Positions 23,401 to 35,148 are shown, counted from the first letter of the stretch. The stretch: DNA of 37,739 bases from Pelargonium nanum (GCA_036897485.1 JAYMTF010000382.1:1-37739); one strand, 5' to 3'. Program-made: numbers and translations. The notes: generated by a model from the letters alone, not told the origin.

Positions 23401-26400
23401 ACCAGGTCAAACGAGTGGACAACAAGAGGAAACAATATGAAGCCAGATGCATCTGCATAGACACTGAGGGTGAGAAAATTTAACAAAAAACTGTACTTCA
23501 AAAACATATGAACTACGTGAAATTACTTTAAGAGGACAAGGAAGGAGGTACTTGCCTTCAATCTTACAACGTTGAACCATTGTTGCCCCAAGAATCATAG
23601 CACTGACAATTTCAGCCGCAATACTTTCAAAAAGGTCAGCGCCTCGAGCCGCACAATCACCCACATTGTCTCCAACCTTAAATGCAACATTAAAATAGTT
23701 TAATGACAAGCTGAAATATATTTACACTTAGATAAGTTATAAGAGAAAATAGAGTACAATATATACATATACACGCAGTAATACTAATTGTTTAAAGAGA
23801 TAATGAACGAGTTGTAACGATGAACAGAATAGGAATGAAACAATCTGATATCACTAACAGGGAAAGAGAAAAGAGGAGAACCAAAATAAAAGAAATGAAA
23901 ATTTAGATCTTGTCAAAGTATTACTTAAAAGCTTGATTTAATCCGTGTTTGGTACTAAAATTGCACAAGTCTACAATATGAGCTTTTACTGAAAATCCTA
24001 CACAACAAAAGAAAGAGGTAAATAGGTTGTATGCGTATTAACTATATATTCATCAATAGAAGTATGCACTTCCTATTGATGCTCTTGAACCAATAGATTT
24101 GATTTACATCTGAAGTTCTGAACAAGAATTTTTTCAATGTCATAAAACAATTGCAGAAGATAATGCACAACTTTGAAATAAGAGAGATCAAGAAGAGGTA
24201 GATACCAAGTCTGCAATTACAGCAGGATTCCGTGGATCATCTTCTGGTATTCCCTGCTCTACTTTTCCAACAAGATCGGCACCAACATCAGCTGCTTTGG
24301 TGTATATTCCACCACCCAACTGAGCAAAGAGGGCTACAAAAGAAGCTCCAAAACCAAATCCCACAAGGAGAAGAGGTACTGGAATAGAAAACAAAGTCAA
24401 CCAACAAATAATAAATAACAGTAAAGCATAATGGGGGAAAACTAAGTCTGCAAGATATATACAGACATTCATATAACAGTACAAAAATGGCCAGCGTAGA
24501 TATATGCGTACAAAAATTTCCTGATGCAGGCAAAAAGGGAGCAGCGGCATTTTATGTTTTACCACCTTTAGTTGTTCATAACTAATTATAGACAAACAAT
24601 TTAGTGTGCCTTTATTTCAAGTCATCGCATGTCATCATACATACGTAAACACAACAATAACCATATGCATTGTTTCTTTGGTAGGGGCTTATAGTAACAC
24701 TCATGAAAATGAAGTTTAGTACAGATCTTTGTTACCACCATTACATCAGAACAACCAAACTCTACTTAGGCTTCCAATCCATCTCTATCAATCAACCATC
24801 TACTTATAATGTTAAATCAGAACAAGCAAACTCTACTTTTGAATTAAATCTTATGTTAAAACCAGCATCTCCTAGAACAAAAAGGCAATGCAGCAATAGT
24901 TACAATATTATCCATGACTAGAGGCTCCTCTCAATGATGAAAACTGTTTATCCTTCATCAAGCCCGGAGCCCATAATTTACTAAAAAGAGAAGTGAATTT
25001 CTGCAATATTATAGTAAGACGAGCCTAGGGGCCTAGAGTTTTCAAACAAACTCTTTTTTTTGCAATTGATGCACAAAACAATTCAGAAATCGTTCTTATT
25101 AATTAGAACAAACATACAAACAACCAATTAAAGCATACTATAGCAGTAACATCAGCAATATCCCCATCTTGATAAGATCAATCATTACTGTACACTAACT
25201 AGTTCACGTGATAACAATGAAAATTTTATAGCAAATATTTATGGAGTAAGAGAACTTAGCACATACAATCTGTAACCTTCATTGAGCCAGGTGAATCCAC
25301 TTCCAACAGAACATACAATGTAGAATATAAGATGGCTACACCAATCACAGACATACCAACAACAACCAAAGCTGAGAAACCACCAGCACGGACGGCAATC
25401 TGCATGAGAATATGCAGATTAAATTATAGATCTAGAACCGTCTGGTATATGATGGGCTAGGAAAAAGATGCAACCTGCAACGCCTCTCTTGCAGACCTTC
25501 TTGCAGCACTGGAAACGCGAACATTTGCACGAACCGACACCCACATCCCAACATACCCTGCAAGACCTGAACATAGAGCTCCAAAAAGAAATGCAGCAAC
25601 AGTGATATATGCAGCTGTTGATCTGCACCAGCAAGACCGTCAAAGCATTTGTCAGCTGGAAAGTTAAAAATGGAAGATACACCTAATAACATTATTGAAA
25701 TATGTTGTTACCTTCCAAGGCCAGAAGCTTCTTGCTGAGGAGTTGTGCTACGGAACAGATATATGCAAAGGATCCCAAGTGCTAACAATAAGGCCATCTT
25801 AGAAATAGTTCCATATTGGGTCCTGAAGAAACCTTCGGCTCCATCACGTATTGCATCTGATATCTAACAGGTGGGACAATAAGCTCAGGACAAATGTGTG
25901 AAGAGTTGGAAGGTTGAAACAATGCTTCTTAATAGCTTAGATTTTGAAATTAAATTTACCAAGTGAAACTGATTTAATCATAAAGTTCTTTATACTCTTT
26001 ACATCTTCCAGCAGCAATTCTTACATACATTGAATTATGTCCTTCAATAACAAAAAAAATTCGAACACTCAACAATTGCCGCAAACAACAACAAAACCAC
26101 CATGTCAATGAGTACTTATGCAATAAGCTGCAGAAAAAGTTTCATCTCAAAATTTGGTAGATTCAACATAAGAAAAGCTATCATGCACATGTTTTTGTAG
26201 TGACAAGCCTCACCAATAATCTATATATGTGGCAAATCAATTGATGAAAGCTATGACCTTGAATAAAGCTATAAATAGTATGAACTAAACTAAATGAGAA
26301 AGGGTGTACCTGAACCATCTCAGGAGGCCCCTCATCCTTTGTGAGTACCCACTTAGTAAGATATATTGACAAAACAAAGCTCATGATACAAACTGAGAAG

Positions 26401-27003
26401 ACAAACACAATGATTGGTGAAGTACTTGCTCCAATGTAAAAAACTGCTCCAAAGCTCAAGAGAACTAGAATAAAAAGAACACGGACATTTGTTCCCATTA
26501 AAATCCGAAAAATCTGCATATCAAATGTAAACTTATTAGAATAAGGAGGCACAAAAGATCTTACAAATAGCTAGAACTAAGTTGAGCTACAGGATAAGCA
26601 TCCTACATTACACTTCTCACCAAGATACACGCTTAAATTATACAATGAACAAGAAAATCAGTGAATGAAAGTAGACAAATTAATGCAATACTGTTCATTG
26701 ACCCATTTGTATCAAGAATTAGTTTAAATGCAGCGTAAAGCATAATGCACTCAATAGCTAGAACTACTAAATGAAACGAATTCATAACCTTAATTCCAAA
26801 TGGAGGCAAACTGCATTTGATGATTGAGAACTATGCTTCAATTTTGTTACACATACTGAAAGCTACAAAATAATAAGAAACAAAAATGAACAAAAGGCTC
26901 ATACCAACGGGTTGTAGGGTTTACTGCGCATGTTGGGGAAAGTCCTTGGTCTAGCTTGGTATGACCCCAAAACACCATTCTCCATGTCGTCATCCATCAT
27001 CAT
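20402..27003 (-). CDS. AVP2: Type II (K+-independent) H+-translocating pyrophosphatase, AVP2/VP2 type
   Basis: Fourteen coding exons, transcript order: 27003-26905, 26513-26310, 25863-25712, 25622-25475, 25399-25267, 24378-24206, 23676-23556, 23452-23265, 23094-22657, 22451-22287, 22198-22043, 21765-21654, 21545-21326, 20501-20402. They total 2,409 nt (802 aa), the same length I recall for Arabidopsis AVP2. It begins [10 protein letters not shown] and has many membrane segments. The pyrophosphate site is visible as DVGADLVGK (276-284), EDDPRNPAV (291-299) and the following GDNVGD. GNTTK at 567-571 has lysine where K+-dependent pumps have alanine, marking type II. The Golgi/TGN-type pump couples pyrophosphate hydrolysis to proton transport into the lumen. 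Twelve coding introns are GT-AG. The one after 23556 has a GC donor (GAAG|GCAAGT); the only nearby GT would break the frame. The last intron carries two transposon-like insertions. The first of three consecutive ATGs is used. Confidence 0.96.
20694..20909. mobile_element. hAT-like non-autonomous element in the last pyrophosphatase intron
   Basis: Left terminus TAGAGCGGGCAATTCGGG and the reverse complement of the right terminus, TAGAGGCGATTATTTGG, are imperfect inverted repeats. Flanking 8-mers ATACAATC (20686-20693) and ATCCAAAC (20910-20917) agree at 6 of 8. 216 bp, non-coding, in the family of 30308-30661 and 31434-31681. Confidence 0.65.
21119..21290. mobile_element. MITE-like inverted-repeat element in the last pyrophosphatase intron
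   Basis: Left TAACGTTTGGACAGAAG and the reverse complement of the right end, TTAGCGTTTTGATTAAAA, are weakly inverted. The body shares 'gagattctcatt' and 'aatcaaaacgcta' text with the element at 37137-37250. Boundaries are approximate. Confidence 0.45.
21833..21857. repeat. TG microsatellite
   Basis: Interrupted (TG)n run inside a pyrophosphatase intron (between the exons at 21765 and 22043). Confidence 0.9.
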
Positions 27004-27961
27004 GGTGTGAGATGAGTTAGCCCTACGGACTACAGGGAAAGGGTTGCACTCGCCACCTTGGGGCAAGTCACCCCCTGAACCTGGTCGCTGAATGGTGAAT
27101 GCTCAAGTTAAGCCGGAAAGAAACTGGACCTTCACCTAACAAAGGAAAAGGAGTTGTCAATACCGGGCTAGCAGACTTGTTGTCTTCCAGACTTGAAGTC
27201 TTGGCTTTCCTCTGAAGGTAGAAAACTGAAAGCAAATCATTTAGGACACATCAATTTGACATGGTTTTGCAAACAACTAATGCACATAGAAGCACGCTTA
27301 AGTGAGTAGAAATGATCAGAAAGAAGACAAATGAGCTCCATAACTTCAAAGACAAGGATAGTTGAATTTTGCATTAGTACAAAACAAATAAGAACAAAAT
27401 AACACAGCAACCAACCAACTCATCATATCAAACAATCAAATTCTAATTGAAAAAAAAAATAAATGCATAATTTCAAAGACTTAAGGTAAATACTCCAAAA
27501 TTTTAGTTTACTAGAAATGCTTTAGCCAAACTGAGTGAGCAGCACAAAAAATAGATCCATAAGAGAATAGAATTCAGTTCCAGATTACGCTATCAGTGAC
27601 AAGGTAACGCAAACGGAGGTTATGTACGCATCTACCGGACTGAAACGACTGAAACTAAATTTTCTATCACATTTTCTCGAGAATCTGAAGCGAAATTCGC
27701 ACAAAATTAAACCGCATAAGATCTAAAACAGAAAACAGAATCATAGCAATCAAAATGCAATGTAGGAATTCGAATCAAAATAAAACAATAATCGGTTAAT
27801 CAGGAGACAAAGATCTACAAAATTTCGACGACCTATGCTTCAAATGCAAGTAGATTTTACCTTCAATCGGAGAACCACCGTCGACGACGAGAGCTTCTCG
27901 ATATCGGAGGTCGGAGAAACCTCTCTCTCTCTCACTCGCTCGACTCTGACGCTGTCTCTGT
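27004..27961 (-). other. AVP2: Pyrophosphatase 5' leader exons and introns
   Basis: Proposed leader exons on the minus strand: about 27961-27861 (donor GTAAAA at 27860), 27211-27164 (after CTACCTTCAG; donor GTATTG at 27163) and 27087-27004 (after CACCATTCAG). The short intron 27163-27088 is 76 bp, T-rich and has a good branch-like CTTAAC. With these joins the ATG frame stays open backwards for about 81 codons to a TAA near 27975, without any ATG. The transcription start is approximate. The CT-rich run near 27921-27933 is typical of plant leaders. Confidence 0.55.
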
Positions 27962-29289
27962 GTACAGAATATTATTATTATTATTATTAGTAATTTTCAA
28001 CGAACTATTCAGATTAGTACAGAATTTTTTTATTTGTTTTTATATAATTATCGTTTTTTTTTTCTTTGTTTTGAGATAAGCTCAGGTAGTCAGGTACAGA
28101 GTCTATTATGATTTTTTTTTATTTTTTCGTTTTTTTAATTAATAATCCAATTTCAGTGGCAAATTGCCAAATATGTTTTGCCACGTCACCGATCCAATAC
28201 AAATCTGCCACGTAATAATTCTTGCTTTATGCTAATTTTTGAAGCCAAAGGAGTTAAAGCAAATATAAAAACGTAGAGAAATGTAACTAAAAGGATTAAC
28301 ACTAGAATTGTTGATTTTTTTTTTTGTAGAATATAATTAGAGTTGATTAGAACATAACATTGAGATGATGTGATAATTAAGATTGTAGCTATCCTCGAAA
28401 TGACACTTCAACTATTGAGATATTACCTCTTTTTTCTTAATGAGAAATATGAATTAGAATTTAATTTAGGTGTAAAAAATTAGGTTTATTTATTTGTATC
28501 TGAGTTTGCTTGTAAATCGATCTCTAACGGTTTATAGAGCCGACAATTTAGACTCGAAAAACACTGACACCCAAAATCCAACAACAAAATTTGCAACCAC
28601 GGTTGGAATTAGCATTTCTTGGGGAATGCAAATTAAATAAAGTAAACCCACACAAACTCACACATTTATACAAAAACCCGAACATGTTCCCACAAACAAC
28701 CCGAACAAACTAGTATCCATTTCGAGTTCGATCTAGGTTGGCATTTTTAACCCAAAATCCATATTGTCACATACAGCTGCCCCGCGGGCTCGAGTTCAAA
28801 TTGTCAACACTCTATATAGATCAATATTCAAACCCAATGGATATCCATAGAGGTCCAAAAGAACTTTTGTTGCTTTTGGGATACAAAGTTGCATGGTCTA
28901 ATTAGAAGTTGACCACTGGATTTGACTTTTAGAATTACTTTTACCATTGTGAAATATTTAACATAATTATGTCTACAATGGATAAATTATATCAATAATA
29001 ATTAACTACATTATGCAACAAGAACACACAATATAAGTCATAATTCTATTATGAGCATTATATTTGACCCTAACATAAATGAATACAAATTGATAGCAGA
29101 AACTGGTTAATTTGTCTAACTTCCACATTCCACTAAGTTGGATGCTAATATTGACCAACAATAAGTGAAACAAAATTACCAATAATATGTCCAACAGAAT
29201 TATCTGAAAACTATTTGGTTAGCTCTATAATAAATCTTAAAACCAACTTCCCACTGAACACAGCTTCAAACTTGACACTTCCATGCATT
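27962..29289. other. Spacer between the pyrophosphatase and EngB genes
   Basis: Pyrophosphatase promoter side (27962-28300) with ATT microsatellite (27970-27987), poly-T tracts and CCACGTCACC / CCACGTAA near 28180-28215, which resemble ACGT-core elements. Positions 28535-28814 look like a degenerate hAT-like insertion. Positions 28820-29289 are AT-rich and include the EngB 3' end. The small frame 29006-29194 (-) is chance. Confidence 0.45.
28535..28814. mobile_element. Degenerate hAT-like insertion (tentative)
   Basis: Left TAGAGCCGACAATTT and the reverse complement of the right end, TAGAGTGTTGACAATTT, are inverted and belong to the same terminal family as 30308-30661. No 8-bp target duplication can be recognised. 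Confidence 0.4.
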
Positions 29290-32200
29290 TCAGACCTTCA
29301 ACTTGGCAAACCGGGCGATATTAGCAAGAGCAGTTCTTAAACTTCGAATACCAGCTCCCGATTTCGAGCTTACCATCATCTGACACAATAGTAATAATCA
29401 AATCCAAAGTATTTAGGTCAAACTGTTGGCTTATTTGCACAAAACTACAATGAACTGTGCATATGTAGTTGCACTTGCACCATAATTATCAATGTTAATT
29501 TTTAACAAAATGCAACATTGCACGTGCCGTAATAGCATTGAAATTTAAAGTGGAACAACTTACTACACATACTTTTAATATACAAAATCATTTACATAAG
29601 GGTATTTTTGTCTTTTCAATAAAAATTAACATTGTTATTAATGATGTAGCTTATTGAAAGTAAGTTTACTAAGTTCTTCCAATTTAAAATTCAATGCAGT
29701 GTGCAACACATGTAAACTTCAATGCATTGAACTTTAAGTGGAACAACTAACTACACATACTTTTAATAAGGAATCATTTACATAAGGGTATTATTGTTTT
29801 TTCAATAAAAAGGTTAACATCGTTATTAATGATGCAACTTATTGAAACTAAGTGCAGTTTAAAATTTAATGCAGTTGTGTGCAACACGTGCAAAGTTCAA
29901 TGTAATTTTGTGCTATTTACCCTTAACATTAATCTCTCTAGAATAAAGGTGACCGATTAAAGATAATAAATTTGTTCCCTCTTACCAAAGGCTGAACAAT
30001 AGACTTATTTCCCTTCAGGCTCTGCAAAAACAAAAGAAGAAAAAATGGTATTCAAAAGTTATTTAGTTGTAGATTACTATTAAATGCTGTAGATTAATTC
30101 AAATGTCACGTCAAATGTGATTTACCACTTCGATTTGCATTGCTCGGCGTGCAACATCAACAGGGAACACTAAGTCTGTCTTGGTCAATACTATCTGGTA
30201 CTTGGTATCATAACTGTCAAATTTATAATGAACATATCAGAAGCTTCTTTATATCGTGTAAATTGTCCGTTCTTCTAGCAATAACCGATTGTTTCCGGTG
30301 TTTCTATTTGGGATGGCAGTTTGTGTTCACGGGTTGTGCTGAAAGTTTAGTATTCCGTTAGATGGTTCAACTCGAGCACGACCCAATTATTAAATAAGTT
30401 GAGTCACACGACACACACACACAACCCAATTATGAGCGGGTTGACATGATACAATACAACCCGATATGTTTCAAAATTACAGTTTCATCCTTAAATGGGC
30501 GGATTATTACATGGGTTACGAAACTCATTTATGACAACCAGTTAGGTCGGTCAAGCGGGTTGGATACAAACACGAACACGGTTAAGTTCAACTCAAACCC
30601 ACTTAAAGTCGTGTCATGTTAGCGTGTAAGTCACAAGTCATGACCCAAATTGCCAGCCCTAGTTTCCATGAAACAAAAAACTACACTGCAAAACCAATAT
30701 CTTTCTTGACATAACTACAAGATGGATGTTTAACAGCAGCTGCATGTTAGGAAGCTAAAATGTTGCTCAGCACACATTATTGCAGCTTAAATCGTGTAAA
30801 GGGCTAATTGTTGATGCATACTCTATACTTAACCTCATTCACAGATAGCTTTATATACTTATTCTCACGACATCTCTCTCCATGTACTTTCAATTTTTCA
30901 TTTTAATAATGTGAAATTGATGGTGATCGTAAGAATGGATTGACTATTTTTGGGGGAAATGATAAATCATATGCCATACAAATGATAAGAGAGAAAAAAA
31001 TAGCTAATTCTAATTGACAAAAAGAAAAATTGATGGTACAAGGAGTTAGTTGTCATGAAAAAAAAAAAAAAGTATAGAGAGTTGTGTGCAGAAAAATGTC
31101 AAGTATAGAGTATTTATATGCAATTTACTTAATGTAAACACATGTGGTCTAAGTAATGAAATTTTAAATACCACCGCTCAAGAATACTAAAGATGGCAAT
31201 CTACAAAGGTATACGGGCATACCTTTCCATTAGGTCAATGAGTTCGCGATCCCTTGGCTTCAAACCCCATTTTGTGTCAACAAGAAGGCATACTCGTTTT
31301 AAACCAACTCTTGTGGAGACATACTCCATCACCTACATGTAACAATTGGATTCAGATTCAAATCCCATATTACATGATGAACAAAGGTGTGAGAGGAAGA
31401 TGCTAAACTAAAACTTATTTGTATACGTGAAAGTAGAGGTGGCAATTCAGGATTCGGGTCATTCAGGATGAAAACGTCTAGCTCGAACCCGACCTGAAAG
31501 AGGCTAGGGTTTGACATGTAAAACGCGTGGTTTCATGTGGGCTTGCCTGACCCGTAACATTCCTCAAGATGAATCCGACCCAACCCAAAATTTGGTAGGC
31601 CCCATTTCATGGGCTTCAAAATCACAAAAATGTGGGTCGGGTTTCGGTGTCCACAGGGTAGGGTCCAAATAGCCAGGTCTGCATGAAAGTATACATGGTG
31701 CATAATTTGGTGTTATATGGCAAAATTTGGTTGGTCGCTGACTTTAATGAAACACTTGCTAAGCCTTCAAATTTTTTACCCCTAGTTGTTATGTGTGTCA
31801 TCTTATTAAGTGTCCTCATTTTGTATATAACATTTTATCTTCACTCCTACATCATTATACCAAATATTGTCACAGTTCCAATTTCAAGATTTGGATTTCT
31901 TTGAATTTATTACATGTAGACACCTAGTCCTTCAACTAGTGAGTACAAAATAGTATAATTCAAGATTCAATCTAAGGTCCAAAAGGATCTTACAGTCTTA
32001 CTTAATAAACAGATAAGAAAACAGATCAGATGTTGATGGAATACTCACAAGATCCTCCCAATCTTCCTTTACTTCTTCTTTTGCATAGGCAAAGCCATAG
32101 CCGGGCAAATCAACTAAGCAAAGTTTTGATCCAAGCTCAAAGAAATTAATTGTCTGCAGAAGAACGATAGTTAATACCAAACATACGTTACAAATATAAA

Positions 32201-35148
32201 CCATGAGGATCATGGAGACCAACCTGAGTAAGGCCTGGTTTGTCTGACGTCCGTGCAACGCCCCATTGTCTTGTAAGTGAATTTAATAGTGATGACTTCC
32301 CAACATTTGACCTTCCTAATAAAAGACAAACAAACTAAGCTAAGCTTGTCTGTATCCCATACACAAAAAAGGCTCCGGGGTGCACAAGAAAAAAAATAGA
32401 CACCAAAAGGAATTTCCTTAAGCTTACCAAGTATATCATACATATGACATAACTGAAAACATCATATTAATACTCAAGGAAAATATGTGACAACGGTTAA
32501 TACTGCCAGGCGTGTTGGATCAATCTACCACAACCCAACTAAGGGCTAAGGCTTTAAGCTACCCAACAATATAAAGAAAACAAGATCTCTTTAAGATAAA
32601 AATAATATTATGATTCAGGCGTAATTCTTATGAGTTGAGCTTCCTTTTCTACTTTTCAAAGAAAAAAAGCATGACACTTAGCCATAATGAATTATGTTTC
32701 CATAATATAGACAAGGCAGGAATGAGACTAAAATCAATTCATTATTTTTAGGAACACACCAAAAAACAAAGATAAAAGGCGCCCCACACAAGGAGTGGAT
32801 GTGGAGATGATTAAATCCTACCTGCAAATGCAACCTCTGGGATATTAGGAGGAGGAAATGATGTTGAAACCTTCGCAGCAGCAAAAAATTTCATCTTGCT
32901 CCTGAATATCTGTTCAGACGGTTAGAGCTAACAATAATCAAGATCAGACAAAGGAGATATTGTTCGCCGTATAAAGCTGTTGGGCTATCACCAAGTCTAA
33001 TGACATGCATTTCTATAAATAACCTGTTACATACACATTCTACTCAACATGCAGCATATGAACTGAAGACATACATTTTCTTCAATACGCATCCTCTCTG
33101 AGCTTTCATTAGAGGGAATATTATCTAATGGAGCGGGTAGATTTATGTTGTATCCTGCCCTGCGCAGCTCAGCTAAACGTCTACGGCCCAACAACTGTAA
33201 ATAAAATTATCAAACATCATGATGTAAGATGTAAAAATATAAAATTAAAAAGGTTGATATACGACCTGCAGATACTAGAGAATGTTAAGACAAATTACGT
33301 TATCTTCCACGTAGTTAAGGATTGATTGACTGGGTTGTATAGCACGGAACTCTGCATTCTTTGACATCTCAACATTTTTCTTCAAATTCTCTACCTTTTC
33401 TTTAGCTTTTTCTGGGAAAGTAATAAAAGAAACATGTAAGAAAGATACAAAAGTAGCTTTAAGGCGACAAGGGCAAACAAGATTGATGTCAATAGTTAGA
33501 TAGTCTAAAGCAAGTCCAAGGAATATATGTGAAGCTGGAATGTGCATTAAATTTACTTTTTGATTAGATCGACCATAACCTGTAATGTTCAGATATTTGT
33601 ACATGGCTACTTCCATACTTGTTTTGGCCGAGTGTGGAAATAAGATATCCGATAGCGCCAGAAAATATTGGTGCGTATTTGTAGTAGATACGAGCAAAGT
33701 GACATATAATGAGAAAGTTATTATTGTCTCTAAGAGAAAAGAGAGAAGCTCGTCTTTTTCCTGTTACTAAGCGATAAAAAATTCATTTCAAGGATCCATT
33801 TATAGTATGGTGGAAGGAACCTTAGTATCCTTAAGTTCACAAAACTTTACAAGCAATGCTCTATGTTTCCACACACCAACGTCTATTGAAAATTCAGTAC
33901 TAAATTTTTAATCAATCAGATGGATAACTGACAAGTAGACAAAGTAACTTATGAACGCCACTCGACGCACTCATACATTATGAAAACAGAATGCAGTAGA
34001 TGTAACAAAGCATGGAATAAAAGAAACTTGGAGAAAGAAGCACCTAAGTGAAGCTATAATAGAAAAAATACATATTGCATGCTTTCATGGTCACCAGTCA
34101 CAACTATCATCAATTTTCAAAAGACACCCAGACTTGAGTTGTAAACATCACTTGTAGGTAAAAAAAGAAATTGCGTGTTGTTTTCACCCAAAACACACAC
34201 ACACACACAATGTCAAATAATTGTTATTTATTCTGAAGTATACTTGTAAAGAACTTTATAGCTTATACCATTTGTAACTATGCCGTCATCCAGCCGCTTG
34301 TTAGAAGTATCATATGGATCTATTCGAATAGACCGCTTTTTCTTCTTTGGCCGAAAATCTCGGAACTCTGGATCCACTATTTTTTTACCCGAGATTATTA
34401 TGTTGGCAGATCTTGAAATAGAGTCGTTAGGATGCTTGTTCTGACTTTGATCCAAGCCTTTGCTTGAGCCAGATTTGTTTATAGCATGTTTCTTCAATGT
34501 ACCACTTCCACCAGCACCAACTTCAACAGATTTTGTTTCATGTATCTCTGATGTCTTAGTTCTCCGTTTTCCATCAGGTACCTCTACACTTGCTTCTTTG
34601 TCCTTAAGTTTATTAGAAGAGCTTTTGGATTTAGTAGTAGCATCCTTTAATCTACTAGAAACCCATATTGAGCGCGGTGGACTGTTGCTAGTTTTTAGCT
34701 TGGCAAAATCATTATTCAGAAGATCCTGTCCATTCTTCGATAAGGCCTTCCTATTGAAGGCTTTTGCATTACGGTCAGATGTTCCTTCCGAACTCATATA
34801 TTCTTGGTCAGCATAGATTCTCTTCCTTTTTCTATCAGGTATCAAGTTAACTTCTTGTTGACCTCCACGGGACTGTTTGTCTCTCATACTTGGTTTGGAG
34901 TTCCTGTGTTCATCATGTCCTCTCCTAAAGCTTCCCTCGCTCTTACCATATGTGTTACTCCCTTGTTGACGACCTCCACGAAACTGTTGATGATCTCCCG
35001 GTCTTGATTTTGTGTTTCCTCTTGCACCATTCCCTTTGTTGCGGGACTCATTGTTGTCAAAGTTATTACTTCCTCTCTTCGTAGAGGGTCCACCAGCAAA
35101 TTTGAGTTTCTTGCTGAATTTAAGCCTCATGCTCGACTCGGTAGACAT
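29290..35148 (-). CDS. EngB/YihA-family GTPase with long basic N-terminal extension
   Basis: Ten coding exons, transcript order: 35148-34269, 33411-33299, 33194-33075, 32909-32822, 32315-32224, 32153-32049, 31332-31223, 30213-30126, 30021-29986, 29379-29290. They total 1,722 nt (573 aa). The first ~293 residues, all from exon 1, are Lys/Arg/Ser/Asn/Gly-rich and disordered, with RGG-type pieces and a PKKKKRS run that could be a nuclear signal. The GTPase half has G1 GRSNVGKS (401-408), the G2 threonine in KPGLTQTINFF, G3 DLPGYG (446-451), G4 TKTD (513-516) and G5 SSKSGAG (548-554). Bacterial EngB is about 200 aa and acts in large ribosomal subunit assembly. Plants have several homologues; this one resembles the long Arabidopsis copy I remember as At5g58370. 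Target compartment is not decided by the sequence. All introns are GT-AG; introns contain two hAT-like elements and one inverted-repeat element. Confidence 0.93.
29425..29923. repeat. Inverted-repeat element with internal 189-bp duplication, in the last EngB intron
   Basis: Left TATTTGCACAAAACTACAAT (29432-29451) is inverted at the right end, whose reverse complement is AAATAGCACAAAATTACATT (about 29899-29918). Inside, a unit opening CATTGAA[AC]TTTAA starts at 29536 and 29725 and contains 'actacacatacttttaata', 'catttacataagggtatt' and 'cattaataac'-type blocks in both copies. It looks like a MITE that duplicated internally. Exact ends and target duplication are uncertain. Confidence 0.7.
30308..30661. 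mobile_element. hAT-like non-autonomous element with 8-bp target duplication, in EngB intron
   Basis: Flanked by GTTTCTAT (30300-30307) and GTTTCCAT (30662-30669), 7 of 8 identical. Termini TTGGGATGGCAGTTTGTG and (reverse complement of right) TAGGGCTGGCAATTTGGG are inverted repeats. 354 bp, rich in 'acgggttg/cacgac' strings, no transposase. An 8-bp duplication and TAGGG-type ends are hallmarks of the hAT superfamily. It lies between the exons at 30213 and 31223. Confidence 0.8.
31434..31681. mobile_element. hAT-like non-autonomous element with 8-bp target duplication, in EngB intron
   Basis: Flanked by CGTGAAAG (31426-31433) and CATGAAAG (31682-31689), 7 of 8 identical. Left terminus TAGAGGTGGCAATTCAGG and the reverse complement of the right terminus, CAGACCTGGCTATTTGGA, are imperfect inverted repeats. 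248 bp with 'cgggtcgggttt' type text; non-coding. It lies between the exons at 31332 and 32049. Confidence 0.78.
34193..34209. repeat. AC microsatellite in EngB intron 1
   Basis: Uninterrupted AC dinucleotide run; a candidate polymorphic marker. Confidence 0.9.

Noticed and set aside
27088-27211. Reading RKAKTSSLEDNKSASP onward without the 76-bp intron as a separate small ORF
   Set aside because: The unspliced frame stops soon after and lacks an ATG; leader exon interpretation fits better.
33275-33697. 140-codon minus frame upstream of EngB exon 2
   Set aside because: Only its end (from 33411) is coding; the rest is intron 1 read-through after a TTTCCCAG acceptor, and it breaks the phase from exon 1.
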